Shown here one piece after another: positions 35,343 to 44,413 of a stretch of DNA of 64,000 nt. A program made the position numbers and the translations under genes. Numbering within the stretch: position 1 is the first letter of the stretch; each line of letters starts with the position of its first letter. Origin of the DNA: Nocardioides agri. Lineage in GTDB: Bacteria; Actinomycetota; Actinomycetes; Propionibacteriales; Nocardioidaceae. The notes under the pieces were generated by a model that made no database searches, was not told the DNA's origin, and saw only the letters and a list, made by a program, of their open reading frames with translations. The stretch covers positions 310,001 through 374,000 of the forward strand of contig NZ_JACEIC010000001.1 of NCBI RefSeq assembly GCF_013778305.1, written 5' to 3'.

Positions 35343-36556
35343 GGCGCGATAGTAGACCCGTGAGTAACTTGGCTCACACCGGCCCCTGACCGGGGGAGCG
35401 CCTGGGCGGCGAGCGCCGCCACGAGGCCGGCGCCGACCGAGACCAGGTAGGCCGCCGAGGCCCCCTGGTGGTCGACGACCACGCCGCTCAGCGTGGCTCC
35501 GGGCGCGACCCCGGCGACCAGGCCGGTCTGCATGATGGCCATGCCCTCCGTCAGCCGGCCACCGGGCACCACGGCCTCGGTCAGCGACATCGACGCGATC
35601 ATCGTGGGCGCGATCGCGAAGCCGGCGACGAACAGCGCGACGCCCATCACCGGAAGCGATCCGACGAAGTAGAGGGGCGTCATGGCGCAGGCCATCGCGA
35701 AGGCTCCCCAGCGCACCCGGTGAGCAGGTCCGCGGCGCCAGTGCACGGCGCCGGTGATGACTCCGGAGGCCAGGCTGCCGAACGCCCACAGCGCGAGCAG
35801 CCCGCCGGACACCGCCTTGTGCCCCTGCTCGTCGGCGAAGGCGACCGTCGTGACCTCCGCCGCGCCGAAGAGGACGCCGAGTGCCGCGCAGACGACCGCC
35901 AGCGGGACCACCGCCCGCCACGGCATCTGCGGGCGGGGGCCGTCGGTGCTGTGCTGCGGGTGCGCGGGCGGCTCGGTCGCGCGCTGGGCGCAGAACGCGA
36001 GGGTGCCGACCACGCAGGCGACGACGGCGACCGCGATGCCGGCGACCGGGTGCCAGGCGGTCGCGAGCAGGGCGACGAGGATCGGCCCGAGGATGAAGAC
36101 CGCCTCGTCGAGCACCGCCTCGAGCGCGAACGCCGTCTGCACGTCGGCGGGCTGGGCGAGCGCGTGGGACCAGCGGGCGCGCACCGCCGAGCCGACCTGG
36201 GGGAGCAGCGCGCCGCCGGCGGCGGCGAAGGCGTAGGTCGTCAGCGTCGGCCAGTCGGCCTGCACGGAGACGACGAGCAGCGAGATCGCGAGGCCGAAAC
36301 CGATGCTGGCGGCCGCGAGCACCCGCCCCTGGCCGAGCCGGTCGAGCAGGCGACCCTGCAGGATCGCGAAGCTCGCGTTGGCGATCATGTACGCCGCCGA
36401 GATCGCGCCGGCGACGCCGTACGAGCCGGTGGCCGCCGAGACCAGCAGCACGATGCCGAGACCGACCATCGAGATCGGCAGCCGGGCCACCAGGCCGGTC
36501 ATCGAGAACCTCAGCGCACCGGGCTCAGCAAGGATCCTGCGGTACGACGTGAGCAC
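35339..36556 (-). CDS. MFS transporter
   Basis: A 405-residue major-facilitator protein with about 12 hydrophobic segments; the loop after helix two reads [20 protein letters not shown], a version of the MFS motif A. The substrate is not evident, but coupling by a four-base overlap to a lactone/polyol oxidase suggests a sugar or sugar-acid related compound. GTG 36556 is the start, preceded by TAGCGT (minus strand, 36568-36563) with six bases between, another leaderless promoter. It is divergent from the ferrochelatase gene. Confidence 0.88.
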   Translation of the reverse strand: MLTSYRRILAEPGALRFSMTGLVARLPISMVGLGIVLLVSAATGSYGVAGAISAAYMIANASFAILQGRLLDRLGQGRVLAAASIGFGLAISLLVVSVQADWPTLTTYAFAAAGGALLPQVGSAVRARWSHALAQPADVQTAFALEAVLDEAVFILGPILVALLATAWHPVAGIAVAVVACVVGTLAFCAQRATEPPAHPQHSTDGPRPQMPWRAVVPLAVVCAALGVLFGAAEVTTVAFADEQGHKAVSGGLLALWAFGSLASGVITGAVHWRRGPAHRVRWGAFAMACAMTPLYFVGSLPVMGVALFVAGFAIAPTMIASMSLTEAVVPGGRLTEGMAIMQTGLVAGVAPGATLSGVVVDHQGASAAYLVSVGAGLVAALAAQALPRSGAGVSQVTHGSTIAP

Positions 36557-36624
36557 CTCTCGACGCTATCGGTGGCGCACGACCCCGGACGAATCGTTAT
36601 CGGCGCCTTCCTAGGATGGCGGGC

Positions 36625-37713
36625 ATGACCCCCGACGCCAGCCCGTACGACGCCGTCCTGCTGGTCTCGTTCGGGGGACCGGAGAAGCCCGAGGACGTCG
36701 TCCCGTTCCTGGAGAACGTCACCCGCGGACGCGGCATCCCGCGCGAGCGGCTCGAGGAGGTCGGGCAGCACTACTACGGCTTCGGGGGCCGCTCGCCGAT
36801 CAACGACCAGAACCGGGCGTTCCTGGCGGCCCTGCGCGAGGACCTCGCGAGCGCCGGCGTCGACCTGCCGGTCTACTGGGGCAACCGCAACTGGGACCCC
36901 TACCTGACCGACACGGTCCGGCAGATGGCGGCCGACGGGATCACCCGGGCCGCGTGCTTCGTGACCAGCGCCTACTCGTCGTACTCGTCGTGCCGCCAGT
37001 ACCGCGAGAACCTCTTCGACGCGGCCGCGGCGGTCGAGGGCGCACCCGTGCTGGACAAGCTGCGCCTCTACTTCAACCACCCCGGCTTCGTGGAGCCCGC
37101 CGTCGACGCGACGCTCGCGGCGCTCGCCGAGCTGCCCGAGCACGCCCGCGAGGGCGCCCACCTGACGTTCGTCACGCACTCGATCCCGGAGACGATGAAC
37201 GCGGGGAGCGGTCCCGAGGGCGGCGCGTACGCCGACCAGCACCTCTCGGTCGTCGCGGAGGTCGTCGAGCGGGTGCGCCAGGAGACCGGCGCCCGGCACC
37301 CGCACGCGCTCGTCTACTGCTCCCGCTCCGGCGCGCCGCACATCCCGTGGCTCGAGCCCGACGTCAACGACCACCTCGAGCAGCTGCACGACGACGGCGC
37401 CACCGGCGTCGTGATGGTGCCGATCGGCTTCGTCTCCGACCACATGGAGGTCGTCTACGACCTCGACACGGAGGCACTGGCGACGGCCGAGCGCCTCGGG
37501 CTGCCTGCCGCCCGCGCCGCGACCGCAGGCCTCGACCCGCGCTTCGTCGCCACCGTCCGCGACCTGCTGCTCGAGCGGGCGGCCGTCGAGCGCGGTGAGG
37601 ACGTCGCACGGGCGAGCGTCGGCCGCTGGCCGGCGTGCTGGGACCGGTGCGCCGCCCACTGCTGCCCCAACCCGCGCGAGGACCGGCCGGCGCTCTCGCA
37701 GGTCGGCTCGTGA
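36625..37713 (+). CDS. hemH: Ferrochelatase, coproporphyrin-type, with [2Fe-2S] cysteines
   Basis: Inserts iron into coproporphyrin III (Gram-positive coproporphyrin-dependent route; gene also called cpfC) or protoporphyrin IX. The 362-residue protein begins [20 protein letters not shown], has [20 protein letters not shown] with the catalytic His, and [21 protein letters not shown]. Cys123 plus a C-terminal cluster [14 protein letters not shown] (Cys338, 342, 346, 347) should bind a [2Fe-2S] centre as in other actinobacterial enzymes. ATG 36625 is preferred over 36616 because TAGGAT at 36612-36617 looks like its -10 box. The suhB gene overlaps its stop (GTGA). Confidence 0.95.
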   Translation: MTPDASPYDAVLLVSFGGPEKPEDVVPFLENVTRGRGIPRERLEEVGQHYYGFGGRSPINDQNRAFLAALREDLASAGVDLPVYWGNRNWDPYLTDTVRQMAADGITRAACFVTSAYSSYSSCRQYRENLFDAAAAVEGAPVLDKLRLYFNHPGFVEPAVDATLAALAELPEHAREGAHLTFVTHSIPETMNAGSGPEGGAYADQHLSVVAEVVERVRQETGARHPHALVYCSRSGAPHIPWLEPDVNDHLEQLHDDGATGVVMVPIGFVSDHMEVVYDLDTEALATAERLGLPAARAATAGLDPRFVATVRDLLLERAAVERGEDVARASVGRWPACWDRCAAHCCPNPREDRPALSQVGS

Positions 37714-38531
37714 CCGCCGCGTCGCCGCGCGAGCTGGCCGACCTCGCCCTGGTGACCGCCCGGGCGGCCGCCGAGCTGGTCCGTGAGCGCGCCCGCGGCC
37801 ACGTCACCGTGGCGGCCACGAAGTCCAGCGACGTCGACGTCGTGACCGAGGCCGACCGAGCCAGCGAGGCGCTGATCCGCGCGCACCTGTCCGCGGCCCG
37901 CCCGGGCGACGGGTTCCTGGGCGAGGAGGGCGACGACGTGCCCAGCAGCACCGGCGTGCGCTGGATCGTCGACCCGATCGACGGCACCGTGAACTTCCTC
38001 TACGGCATCCCGCAGTACGCCGTCTCGATCGCCGCCGAGGTCGACGGGGTCGTGGTCGCCGGCGTGGTGCTCGACGTCGCGCGCGACGCGGCCTACGTCG
38101 GCCACCTCGCGGGTGAGGACCACCCGGCGAGCGTCACTCGCGACGGCGAGGCGATCGCCGTCCGCGGGCCGGTGCCGATGGCGCTGAGGCTCGTCGCGAC
38201 CGGCTTCTCCTACGACCGGCGGATCCGGGGGCTCCAGGCCGAGGCCGTCACCCGGCTGCTGCCGCAGGTGCGCGACGTCCGCCGGCTCGGCTCCTGCGCC
38301 CTCGACCTCTGCCTGGTCGCCGACGGCCGGATGGACGCCTACGTCGAGGAGGGCGTCAACCTCTGGGACCACGCAGCGGCCGGTCTGATCGCCCGGCTTG
38401 CCGGCGCGCGTACCGTCGTGGCGACGGGGATCGGGGGGCTGGACCTGATGATCTGTGCCCCCGCTCACGGCTTCGACGAGGTGTTTCGGGTGGTCCGGGC
38501 GGTCGGGTTCTCACCCGATTCGGGGGAATAG
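37710..38531 (+). CDS. suhB: Inositol monophosphatase family protein
   Basis: A 273-residue magnesium-dependent phosphatase of the inositol monophosphatase family. Metal-binding motifs are FLGEEGDD near residue 70, [20 protein letters not shown] near residue 90, and the C-terminal [20 protein letters not shown]. In actinobacteria such enzymes supply inositol for phosphatidylinositol and mycothiol, but homologues may act on other sugar phosphates. The position matches Rv2701c (SuhB) beside the DUF4193 gene. It is translationally coupled to the ferrochelatase. Confidence 0.9.
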   Translation: MTAASPRELADLALVTARAAAELVRERARGHVTVAATKSSDVDVVTEADRASEALIRAHLSAARPGDGFLGEEGDDVPSSTGVRWIVDPIDGTVNFLYGIPQYAVSIAAEVDGVVVAGVVLDVARDAAYVGHLAGEDHPASVTRDGEAIAVRGPVPMALRLVATGFSYDRRIRGLQAEAVTRLLPQVRDVRRLGSCALDLCLVADGRMDAYVEEGVNLWDHAAAGLIARLAGARTVVATGIGGLDLMICAPAHGFDEVFRVVRAVGFSPDSGE

Positions 38532-38709
38532 CGGCCCGTCACCAGATGTTCACGCTCGGCAGCGCCTTTCGGGTGTGCCTTTTGGATCGTTCATGGTGCA
38601 CAATCTGGCGCCGACCCAGTGGGTGTCCGGCTGGGTCGAAACGAGACGTGTTGAGCGAATGAGGATGAGGTGCCTTGCCCAGAAGGCGCCTCGTGGAGTG
38701 GAGAGACAG
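38532..38709 (+). promoter_or_regulatory. Leader region of DUF4193 gene
   Basis: No gene is seen here. A hairpin can form between AGGTGCCTT (38668-38676) and AAGGCGCCT (38683-38691), with one G-T pair and a six-base loop, about 20 bases before the ATG, so it would lie in the untranslated leader close to the ribosome binding site GGAGAG (38700-38705). The AT-richer stretch around 38580-38605 may hold the promoter. Any regulatory role is inference. Confidence 0.35.
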
Positions 38710-39000
38710 ATGGCGACCGACTACGACGCACCGCGCAAGACCGAGGAAGACCAGTCCGAGGAGAGCATCGAGGAGCTGAAGGCTCGTCGGCACGACAAGA
38801 ACTCCGGCAAGGTCGACGAGGACGAGGCGGAGGCGGCTGAGTCGTTCGAGCTCCCGGGTGCGGACCTGTCGCACGAGGAGCTCGCCGTCGAGGTGAAGCC
38901 CAAGCAGGACGACGAGTTCACCTGCATGAGCTGCTTCCTCGTGCACCACCGCAGCCAGCTGGCCGACGCGAAGAAGATGATCTGCAAGGACTGCGTCTGA
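38710..39000 (+). CDS. DUF4193 zinc-ribbon-like protein
   Basis: A 96-residue acidic protein of the DUF4193 family, corresponding to Rv2699c by sequence and neighbourhood. The first two thirds are charged and probably disordered (KTEEDQSEESIEELKARRHD, then DEDEAEAAES). The end has a probable zinc ribbon, FTCMSCFLVHHRSQLADAKK, closing with MICKDCV, i.e. two CxxC pairs. Function is not established; the family is strongly expressed in some actinobacteria. A very strong terminator lies 13 bases after the stop. Confidence 0.92.
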   Translation: MATDYDAPRKTEEDQSEESIEELKARRHDKNSGKVDEDEAEAAESFELPGADLSHEELAVEVKPKQDDEFTCMSCFLVHHRSQLADAKKMICKDCV

Positions 39001-39012
39001 CCGCAGTCGACA

Positions 39013-39049
39013 CAGAAGGGCCGTGATCCGAGGGATCACGGCCCTTCTG
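39013..39049 (+). terminator. Strong rho-independent-type hairpin after DUF4193 gene
   Basis: A perfect 17-bp stem (39013-39029 with 39033-39049) with loop GAG. The stem's last bases are CTTCTG, so a short pyrimidine stretch forms its 3-prime side, but there is no T-run beyond. It could also act on the minus-strand DUF4235 gene, which ends at 39074, since the stem is symmetric. Confidence 0.85.
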
Positions 39050-39073
39050 CATGCCCAGCTGGTGTCGGCGGGC

Positions 39074-39370
39074 TCAGGGGCGCTGACCGTCCCGGGCCAG
39101 CTCGGCCGGCAGGTGGCCGGTCGAGCGGAAGTAGTAGGACGCCGCCCGACGCTGCGCGAGCATCCGGGCCAGGCCGACGGCCATGCCGGTGACGAGGGCG
39201 AAGGCCACGGCCTCGGGCAGGTCGACGTCGGGGTCGGCCGGGTTCTCCGGTGGCTTCCTGCCGGTCGCGACGGTCCAGCTGGTGTCGACCGCCTTCTTCG
39301 CCAACGCGACGGCGGTCAGGCCTGCCGCGACCGAGAACGCCGACCAGATCTTCGAGGAACCTTCAGCCAT
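39074..39370 (-). CDS. DUF4235 membrane protein
   Basis: A 98-residue protein of the DUF4235 family with two hydrophobic segments (SAFSVAAGLTAVALAKKAVD and AVAFALVTGMAVGLARMLAQ) separated by the conserved TSWTVATGRKPPENPADPDV. The C-terminus is basic and likely cytoplasmic. Function is unknown. It is transcribed towards the DUF4193 gene and shares its bidirectional hairpin terminator. The DUF3093 gene lies upstream on the same strand, 34 bases away. Confidence 0.88.
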   Translation of the reverse strand: MAEGSSKIWSAFSVAAGLTAVALAKKAVDTSWTVATGRKPPENPADPDVDLPEAVAFALVTGMAVGLARMLAQRRAASYYFRSTGHLPAELARDGQRP

Positions 39371-39404
39371 GGCCGCACAGTACCCAGCCCGGCCCGGCGG
39401 CCGT

Positions 39405-39872
39405 TCAGTGGCGCACGGACTCCCGGAGCGCGGTCAGCGCGGCGGCCAGCTCCTCGGGCTGCCGCGTGGCGACCAGCCAGTACGGCGCGGGGTCGGCGGG
39501 ATCGGTGATCTCCACCTTGACCGCGCGCTTCAGGTAGGGGCGCAGCACGAGGTAGGCCCGCGCGTCGGCGCCGGGGCCGGCGGTCCAGCGGGCCTCGTCG
39601 GCGTCGAGGGCGGTCGCCACACCGAGGAACTGGCCGTGGATGTGCGCCCGGCCGGCCCGGAACGTGGCGCCGTCGACCCGGAGCCGGGCGTTGCCGTAGC
39701 TCCACAGCCCGACGCCGAGCAGCGCCAGCGCGATCGCGGTCACGACCCACGCGACCGCGCCGGGCACGGCGACGACCACGGCGAGCCAGAGGGTCGCCAC
39801 CAGCATCGTCCCCTGCACCCACCAGCGGAAGGGGACGCCCAGGCGCTCGTCGTAGGTCGGGGTCGTGCTCAC
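39405..39872 (-). CDS. DUF3093 membrane protein
   Basis: A 155-residue protein of the DUF3093 family, matching Rv2698 in position next to dut (though strand conventions differ between genomes). It starts [20 protein letters not shown], has two adjacent hydrophobic segments (about residues 18-60), then a soluble part with the family motif [20 protein letters not shown] and [16 protein letters not shown]. It resembles a membrane-anchored PH-like domain. GTG 39872 is the start, divergent from dut with 53 bases between. Function unknown. Confidence 0.9.
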   Translation of the reverse strand: MSTTPTYDERLGVPFRWWVQGTMLVATLWLAVVVAVPGAVAWVVTAIALALLGVGLWSYGNARLRVDGATFRAGRAHIHGQFLGVATALDADEARWTAGPGADARAYLVLRPYLKRAVKVEITDPADPAPYWLVATRQPEELAAALTALRESVRH

Positions 39873-39925
39873 GGGACAGATCCTGTCACTGGCCCCTCCC
39901 GGCGGTGCCGATAGGGTCCGGCGAC

Positions 39926-40405
39926 GTGACCGACGACGCGCGCCCGACCGACCTGCAGGTGCTGGTGCAGCGCCTCGACCCCGCCCTGCCGCTGCCGGCG
40001 TACGCGCACCCCGGCGACGCGGGCGCCGACCTGCTCACCACGGTCGACGTCGACCTCGCGCCCGGTGAGCGCGTGCTGGTGCCGACCGGGATCGCGCTCG
40101 CGCTGCCCGACGGGTACGTCGCCCTCGTGCACCCGCGGTCCGGGCTCGCCGCCCGCCACGGGCTGTCGATCGTGAACACCCCGGGCACCATCGACGCCGG
40201 CTACCGGGGCGAGGTCAAGGTGCTCCTCATCAACCACGACCCGCGCGAGTCGATCCGGCTCCGCCGCGGCGACCGGGTCGCCCAGCTGGTGATCCAGCGG
40301 TTCGAGCGGGCCGGGTTCGTCGAGGTCGGCGAACTCCCCGAGTCGGTGCGTGGGGCCGGGGGCTACGGTTCTACCGGAGGATTCCACCGAGAAGTCAGTG
40401 AGTAG
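39926..40405 (+). CDS. dut: dUTP diphosphatase
   Basis: Trimeric enzyme hydrolysing dUTP to dUMP, keeping uracil out of DNA and feeding thymidylate synthesis. The 159-residue protein shows all five dUTPase motifs: [42 protein letters not shown] with the catalytic Asp, [12 protein letters not shown], and the C-terminal Gly/Ser-rich [11 protein letters not shown] arm. GTG 39926 follows TAGGGT (39912-39917) by eight bases. It heads a run of same-strand genes (dut, DUF3710, OB-fold, DUF3159) also seen in mycobacteria. Confidence 0.96.
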   Translation: MTDDARPTDLQVLVQRLDPALPLPAYAHPGDAGADLLTTVDVDLAPGERVLVPTGIALALPDGYVALVHPRSGLAARHGLSIVNTPGTIDAGYRGEVKVLLINHDPRESIRLRRGDRVAQLVIQRFERAGFVEVGELPESVRGAGGYGSTGGFHREVSE

Positions 40406-40412
40406 GTCGCAC

Positions 40413-41075
40413 GTGAAGTTCCGCCGCAAGTCCGAGCCTGCCGGTACCCCGGCCGACGAGCTCACCGCCGAGGACTCCGACACCGTCGAGCCGATCGCGC
40501 CCGAGGCGCTGGCCAGCGGCCCGTGGGACGTCGACGACTTCCCGGGCAGCCTCGACGACGGCAGGGAGCGCGTCGACCTCGGTGCGCTCGTGCTCACCGT
40601 GACCGCGGGCCTCGACGTGCGGCTCCAGGTCGACGAGGCGACCGAGCGGGTCCAGTCGGTGCTGGTCGCCGGCCCCGAGGGCGCCGTCGAGCTGCGGGTC
40701 TTCGCGGCGCCCCGCCACGGCGACCTGTGGGGCGACGTGCGTCCGCGGATCGCCTCGGAGTACGCCCAGCGCGGCGGCACCGCGACCGAGCACGACGGCC
40801 GCTACGGCCGAGAGCTGCTCTGTCAGCTGACCGTCCGCACCGAGGACGGGCGCACCGCCACCCAGCCCTCGCGCGTGGTCGGCATCAACGGTCCGCGCTG
40901 GATGCTGCGGGCCACGCTGCTCGGCCGTCCGGCCGTCGAGCCGCACACCGCCGGCCCGTGGGACGACGTGATCGCGTCGACCGTCGTACGCCGGGGCGCC
41001 CAGGCCATGCCGGTCGGCTCCGAGCTCCCGCTGACGCTGCCGCCGCGGGACAAGCTCGAGCGGCGGGAGTCCTGA
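40413..41075 (+). CDS. DUF3710 family protein
   Basis: A 220-residue cytoplasmic protein of the DUF3710 family, counterpart of Rv2696c. It has an acidic N-terminus, the conserved ASGPWDVDDFPGSLDDGRER and LGALVLTVTAGLDVRLQVDE block, and VVGINGPRWMLRATLLGRPA further on. No catalytic motif is recognised. GTG 40413 lies seven bases after the dut stop; GTG 40398, overlapping dut, is an alternative. The downstream OB-fold gene begins after three bases, so these are cotranscribed. Confidence 0.9.
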   Translation: MKFRRKSEPAGTPADELTAEDSDTVEPIAPEALASGPWDVDDFPGSLDDGRERVDLGALVLTVTAGLDVRLQVDEATERVQSVLVAGPEGAVELRVFAAPRHGDLWGDVRPRIASEYAQRGGTATEHDGRYGRELLCQLTVRTEDGRTATQPSRVVGINGPRWMLRATLLGRPAVEPHTAGPWDDVIASTVVRRGAQAMPVGSELPLTLPPRDKLERRES

Positions 41076-41078
41076 CCC

Positions 41079-41441
41079 ATGCCTGGCAAGAGCCGGCTGC
41101 GGCGCACGATCAGCCGGTGGGCCAACGCCACCGAGCAGCATGACCGCGACCTGCGGCGTACCCACCGCGACAAGGGCTACCAGCAGATCGGCGCGGCCCC
41201 GGACCGGGAGCAGGTGCGGCTGCGCGGCACCCTCAAGACCGTCACGCTGCGCCCGCGCGGCGGCGTGCCCGCGCTCGAGGCCGAGCTCACCGACGGCACG
41301 GGCAAGCTGATCGTGGTGTGGCTGGGCCGGCGGCAGATCACCGGGATCGTCCCCGGCCGCTCGATCGCCGTGCAGGGCCGCATCGGCGTGCACGACGGCG
41401 ACCGGATCCTCTACAACCCGCGCTACGAGCTGCTGTCGTGA
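41079..41441 (+). CDS. OB-fold nucleic-acid-binding domain protein
   Basis: A 120-residue protein consisting of a basic N-terminal helix (KSRLRRTISRWANATEQHDR) and an OB-fold: VRLRGTLKTVTLRPRGGVPA, LEAELTDGTGKLIVVWLGRR, IVPGRSIAVQGRIGVHDGDR and LYNPRYELL. The spacing is that of tRNA-anticodon/RecG-wedge type OB domains, so it probably binds nucleic acid. Counterpart of Rv2694c in the conserved mycobacterial cluster (from memory). It overlaps the next gene by four bases. Confidence 0.9.
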   Translation: MPGKSRLRRTISRWANATEQHDRDLRRTHRDKGYQQIGAAPDREQVRLRGTLKTVTLRPRGGVPALEAELTDGTGKLIVVWLGRRQITGIVPGRSIAVQGRIGVHDGDRILYNPRYELLS

Positions 41442-42175
41442 CGCCGCACCCCGAGGCCGGTCACGAGGCGGACGTCGAGACGGTCGAGGCCCTCGTCCGC
41501 ACCCAGCTCGCCAAGGCCCTCGGCGGCCGGCGCGGCATGGTCGAGGCCGCGGTCCCGACCATCGTCTTCACCGTCCTGTGGCTGACCACCCGTGAGCTAC
41601 AGCTCGCGCTGGCCGTCAGCATCGGCGCGGCCGTGCTGCTGCTGGTCGCGCGGATCGTGCAGCGCTCGACCGTGCAGTACTGCGTCAACGCGATCTTCGG
41701 CATCGGCATCGGATGGGTGTTCGTCACGATCTCCGCGCGCCAGGGTGGCAGCGCCGACGACCAGGCGCTGGCGTACTTCCTGCCCGGCATCATCTACAAC
41801 GCCGGCTACTCCCTGGTCCTCGCGCTCACCTGCCTGGTCGGCTGGCCGCTGGTCGGCTTCATGGTCGGCAGCGTCACCGGCGACGTCACGGCCTGGCACC
41901 ACGACAAGCAGGTCGTCCGCCTCTGCGCCATCCTCACCTGGCTGCTGGCGATCCCGTGCGTGATCCGGGTGCTGGTGCAGGCGCCGATCTGGTTCGGCGG
42001 CAGGTCCGGCGCGATCGACGCGGACTCCGCGGTCGCCGCGCTCGGCATCCTGAAGATCGGCCTCGGCTGGCCGCTCCAGCTGCTCGCCCTGCTGGCGATG
42101 GCGTGGGTGCTGTCGCGCAACCACACGCCGATGACGGCCTCGACGCTGCCCGCACGGCCCGAGTCGTCCGACTGA
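41438..42175 (+). CDS. DUF3159 membrane protein
   Basis: A 245-residue integral membrane protein of the DUF3159 family, related to intracellular-septation-like proteins. It has six or so hydrophobic segments, starting AAVPTIVFTVLWLTTRELQL, with conserved YFLPGIIYNAGYSLVLALTC and VGWPLVGFMVGSVTGDVTAW. GTG 41438 overlaps the OB-fold gene stop as GTGA. It ends the dut-DUF3710-OB-DUF3159 transcript; the following 51 bases lead to a collagen-like gene not present in the mycobacterial cluster. Confidence 0.9.
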   Translation: MTPHPEAGHEADVETVEALVRTQLAKALGGRRGMVEAAVPTIVFTVLWLTTRELQLALAVSIGAAVLLLVARIVQRSTVQYCVNAIFGIGIGWVFVTISARQGGSADDQALAYFLPGIIYNAGYSLVLALTCLVGWPLVGFMVGSVTGDVTAWHHDKQVVRLCAILTWLLAIPCVIRVLVQAPIWFGGRSGAIDADSAVAALGILKIGLGWPLQLLALLAMAWVLSRNHTPMTASTLPARPESSD

Positions 42176-42226
42176 GGCGGTGCATTCACCCGCGAGAGGC
42201 GGACGGCTCGGTCTAGCCTCACCCGC

Positions 42227-42991
42227 GTGCTGATCAACTACATCCGCCGCCACCACGTCGGGTTCCTGGCGCTGGTCGTCGCGATGGGCGGGACGTCGTA
42301 CGCCGCCGTGCAGCTGCCCAGGAACAGCGTGGGCAGCCACCAGATCCGGGCCAACGCCGTCACCGAGAAGAAGCTCGCCAAGAAGGTCCGCCAGCGGCTC
42401 GAGGCGGCCGGCGTACCGGGTCCCGCCGGTCCCGCAGGTGCTGCCGGTGCCCAGGGAGCCCCGGGAGCCCCGGGCGCGCAGGGCCTGCAGGGCCCGCAGG
42501 GCCCGCAGGGGGACAAGGGCGCGCAGGGGGACAAGGGCATCCCGGGCGTCCAGGGCATCCAGGGCGCCCAGGGCGTCCAGGGCATCCAGGGCGTTCCCGG
42601 GCCGACGTCGGGAGGTGTCGGGGGCATCAACACCGACATCGCCCTCCCCGCGGGCGTGCCGGTCGCGAGCGCGACCACGGTCACCCTCGCCCAGACGGGG
42701 AAGGTGCTCGTGCTGATCACCGGCACCTTCAGCGTCACCTGCAGCTCCGCGGGCGCGTGCACGCGGCAGATCACCGCTCAGGTCGGTGGGACCACTGTGC
42801 CCGGAGCGTTCGGCTTGATCGTCGGATCGGCGGGCCAGGCGGCCACCGGCACCCTCAGCATCGCCGGGATCCTCACCAACGTCCCGGCCGGCACCCATTC
42901 CGTGACGATCGCGAGCCGGATCGGGACCGGCGCGTCGACCGGCTCGAGCAATCAGGGCGACGTGAGGATCGTCGCGGTGGCACTCGGGTAG
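42227..42991 (+). CDS. Collagen-like exported protein
   Basis: A 254-residue exported protein with an N-terminal hydrophobic segment ([18 protein letters not shown]). A short motif, [20 protein letters not shown], followed by [10 protein letters not shown] resembles the adaptor in the 33169 protein. Residues 62-127 form 22 uninterrupted Gly-X-Y triplets, rich in Pro, Gln and Ala (such as [16 protein letters not shown]), and the rest is a beta-rich domain that may trimerise. The triplets cause direct repeats in the DNA at about 42410-42600. It stops one base from the convergent ceoC gene and interrupts a conserved gene cluster. Structural or surface role is inferred. Confidence 0.85.
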   Translation: MLINYIRRHHVGFLALVVAMGGTSYAAVQLPRNSVGSHQIRANAVTEKKLAKKVRQRLEAAGVPGPAGPAGAAGAQGAPGAPGAQGLQGPQGPQGDKGAQGDKGIPGVQGIQGAQGVQGIQGVPGPTSGGVGGINTDIALPAGVPVASATTVTLAQTGKVLVLITGTFSVTCSSAGACTRQITAQVGGTTVPGAFGLIVGSAGQAATGTLSIAGILTNVPAGTHSVTIASRIGTGASTGSSNQGDVRIVAVALG

Positions 42992-42992
42992 G

Positions 42993-43664
42993 TCAGCCCC
43001 CGTGGGCTGAGGGCGCGAGCAGGCGCTCGAGGTTCTCCTCGACGTCGGCCGGGGCGACGAACAGCAGCTCGTCGCCCGCCTCCACGGGCTGCTCCGCGCT
43101 GGGCACGTAGACCTGGCCGTCGCGCAGGATCGTCACGAGGGCGCAGTTCTCGGGGAAGGGGATCAGCCCCGACGGGGTGCCGACGTACGGCGAGTCCGCG
43201 GGCAGGGTCATCTCGACCAGGTTGGCGTTGCCCTGACGGAACGTGAACAGCCGCACCAGGTCGCCGACCGAGACGGCCTCCTCGACCAGCGCCGACATGA
43301 TCCGCGGGGTGGAGACGTTGACGTCGACGCCCCAGGCCTCGGTGAACAGCCACTCGTTGTTGGGGTGGTTGACCCGGCCGACGGTGCGCGGCACGCCGAA
43401 CTCGGTCTTGGCGAGCAGCGACGTCACCAGGTTGACCTTGTCGTCACCGGTGGCCGCGATGACCACGTCGCACCGGTCGAGCCGTGCCTCCTCGAGCGAG
43501 GACAGCTCGCAGGAGTCGGCGAGCAGCCACTCGGCGTCGGGCACCCGCTCGGGGCGGATCGACTCGGGGTTCTTGTCGATCAGCAGCACCTGGTGGCCGT
43601 TGTGGATGAGCTCGCGGGCGATGGAGCGCCCGACGGCGCCCGCTCCGGCGATGGCGACTCGCAT
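42993..43664 (-). CDS. ceoC: Trk-type potassium uptake regulatory protein CeoC
   Basis: A 223-residue cytosolic regulatory subunit of a Trk/Ktr potassium system. The RCK-N Rossmann domain opens MRVAIAGAGAVGRSIARELI and includes EWLLADSCELSSLEEARLDR and DVVIAATGDDKVNLVTSLLA; the RCK-C (TrkA-C) domain follows from about residue 135 (GNANLVEMTLPADSPYVGTP). It starts six bases after ceoB, forming the ceoBC pair known from Rv2691-Rv2692. NAD(H) or nucleotide binding gates the partner channel; no Trk/Ktr membrane subunit is in the window. Confidence 0.92.
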   Translation of the reverse strand: MRVAIAGAGAVGRSIARELIHNGHQVLLIDKNPESIRPERVPDAEWLLADSCELSSLEEARLDRCDVVIAATGDDKVNLVTSLLAKTEFGVPRTVGRVNHPNNEWLFTEAWGVDVNVSTPRIMSALVEEAVSVGDLVRLFTFRQGNANLVEMTLPADSPYVGTPSGLIPFPENCALVTILRDGQVYVPSAEQPVEAGDELLFVAPADVEENLERLLAPSAHGG

Positions 43665-43670
43665 CTGTCC

Positions 43671-44333
43671 TCAGCTCTCGTCCGGGCCGGATTCGAAGAC
43701 GTCGTACGCGCGGGCGGCGTTGTCCTCGCGCAGGGCGACGTGCAGCACGTCGCCCTCCTGGATGACGCTCTCGCGGGTGGGCAGCATGCCCTCGCCGAGG
43801 CGGTCGATCCAGGCGATCCGGCAGCGGGTCTGCGTCTGGAAGTCGACGGTGCGGTGCCCGATCCACTTCTGCGGGGCGGGCAGCTGATCGACGCGGATCG
43901 TGCCGGACGGGTCGCGGAAGTCCGGCTCGGCGCCGGCCGGCAGCAGCCGGCGCAGCACCTGGTCGGAGGTCCACTTCACGGTGGCGACGGTCGTGATGCC
44001 GAGCCGCTGGTAGACCTCGGCGCGGCCGGGGTCGTAGATGCGGGCGACGACCTGCTGGATGCCGAAGGACTCCCGCGCGACCCGCGCCGCGATGATGTTG
44101 GAGTTGTCGCCGCTGGACACGGCCGCGAACGCGTCGGCGCGCCGGATCCCGGCCTTCTCGAGGACCTCCTGGTCGAAGCCCTGACCGGTGACCTTGTCGC
44201 CGTTGAAGCTCGGACCGAGGCGGCGGAACGCGTCGGGGTCGGCGTCGATGATCGACACCGTGTGGTTGCGGTCCTCGAGGCTGCGGGCCAGCGTCGAGCC
44301 GACTCGCCCGCAACCCATGATCACGACGTGCAC
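43671..44333 (-). CDS. ceoB: Trk-type potassium uptake regulatory protein CeoB
   Basis: A 220-residue paralogue of CeoC. The Rossmann motif is VHVVIMGCGRVGSTLARSLE, and GITTVATVKWTSDQVLRRLL closes the N-terminal part; the TrkA-C domain ends EGDVLHVALREDNAARAYDV. Start is GTG 44333 since the glycine-rich loop must be near the N-terminus; the longer frame to 44387 adds residues without family support. First gene of the ceoB-ceoC pair, divergent from the APC permease with 80 bases between. Confidence 0.92.
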   Translation of the reverse strand: MHVVIMGCGRVGSTLARSLEDRNHTVSIIDADPDAFRRLGPSFNGDKVTGQGFDQEVLEKAGIRRADAFAAVSSGDNSNIIAARVARESFGIQQVVARIYDPGRAEVYQRLGITTVATVKWTSDQVLRRLLPAGAEPDFRDPSGTIRVDQLPAPQKWIGHRTVDFQTQTRCRIAWIDRLGEGMLPTRESVIQEGDVLHVALREDNAARAYDVFESGPDES

Positions 44334-44413
44334 GCCGCAGACGCTACCGCAGGCGCGCCGTACTTCCGCGGGTGCTGCGCCGGACACCGTCCGGTGGGTC
44401 TAGCCTTCCGGAC

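Noticed and set aside
42410-42600. Short direct DNA repeats that might suggest a CRISPR array or tandem repeat element
   Set aside because: They encode in-frame Gly-X-Y collagen triplets and lack regular spacers.
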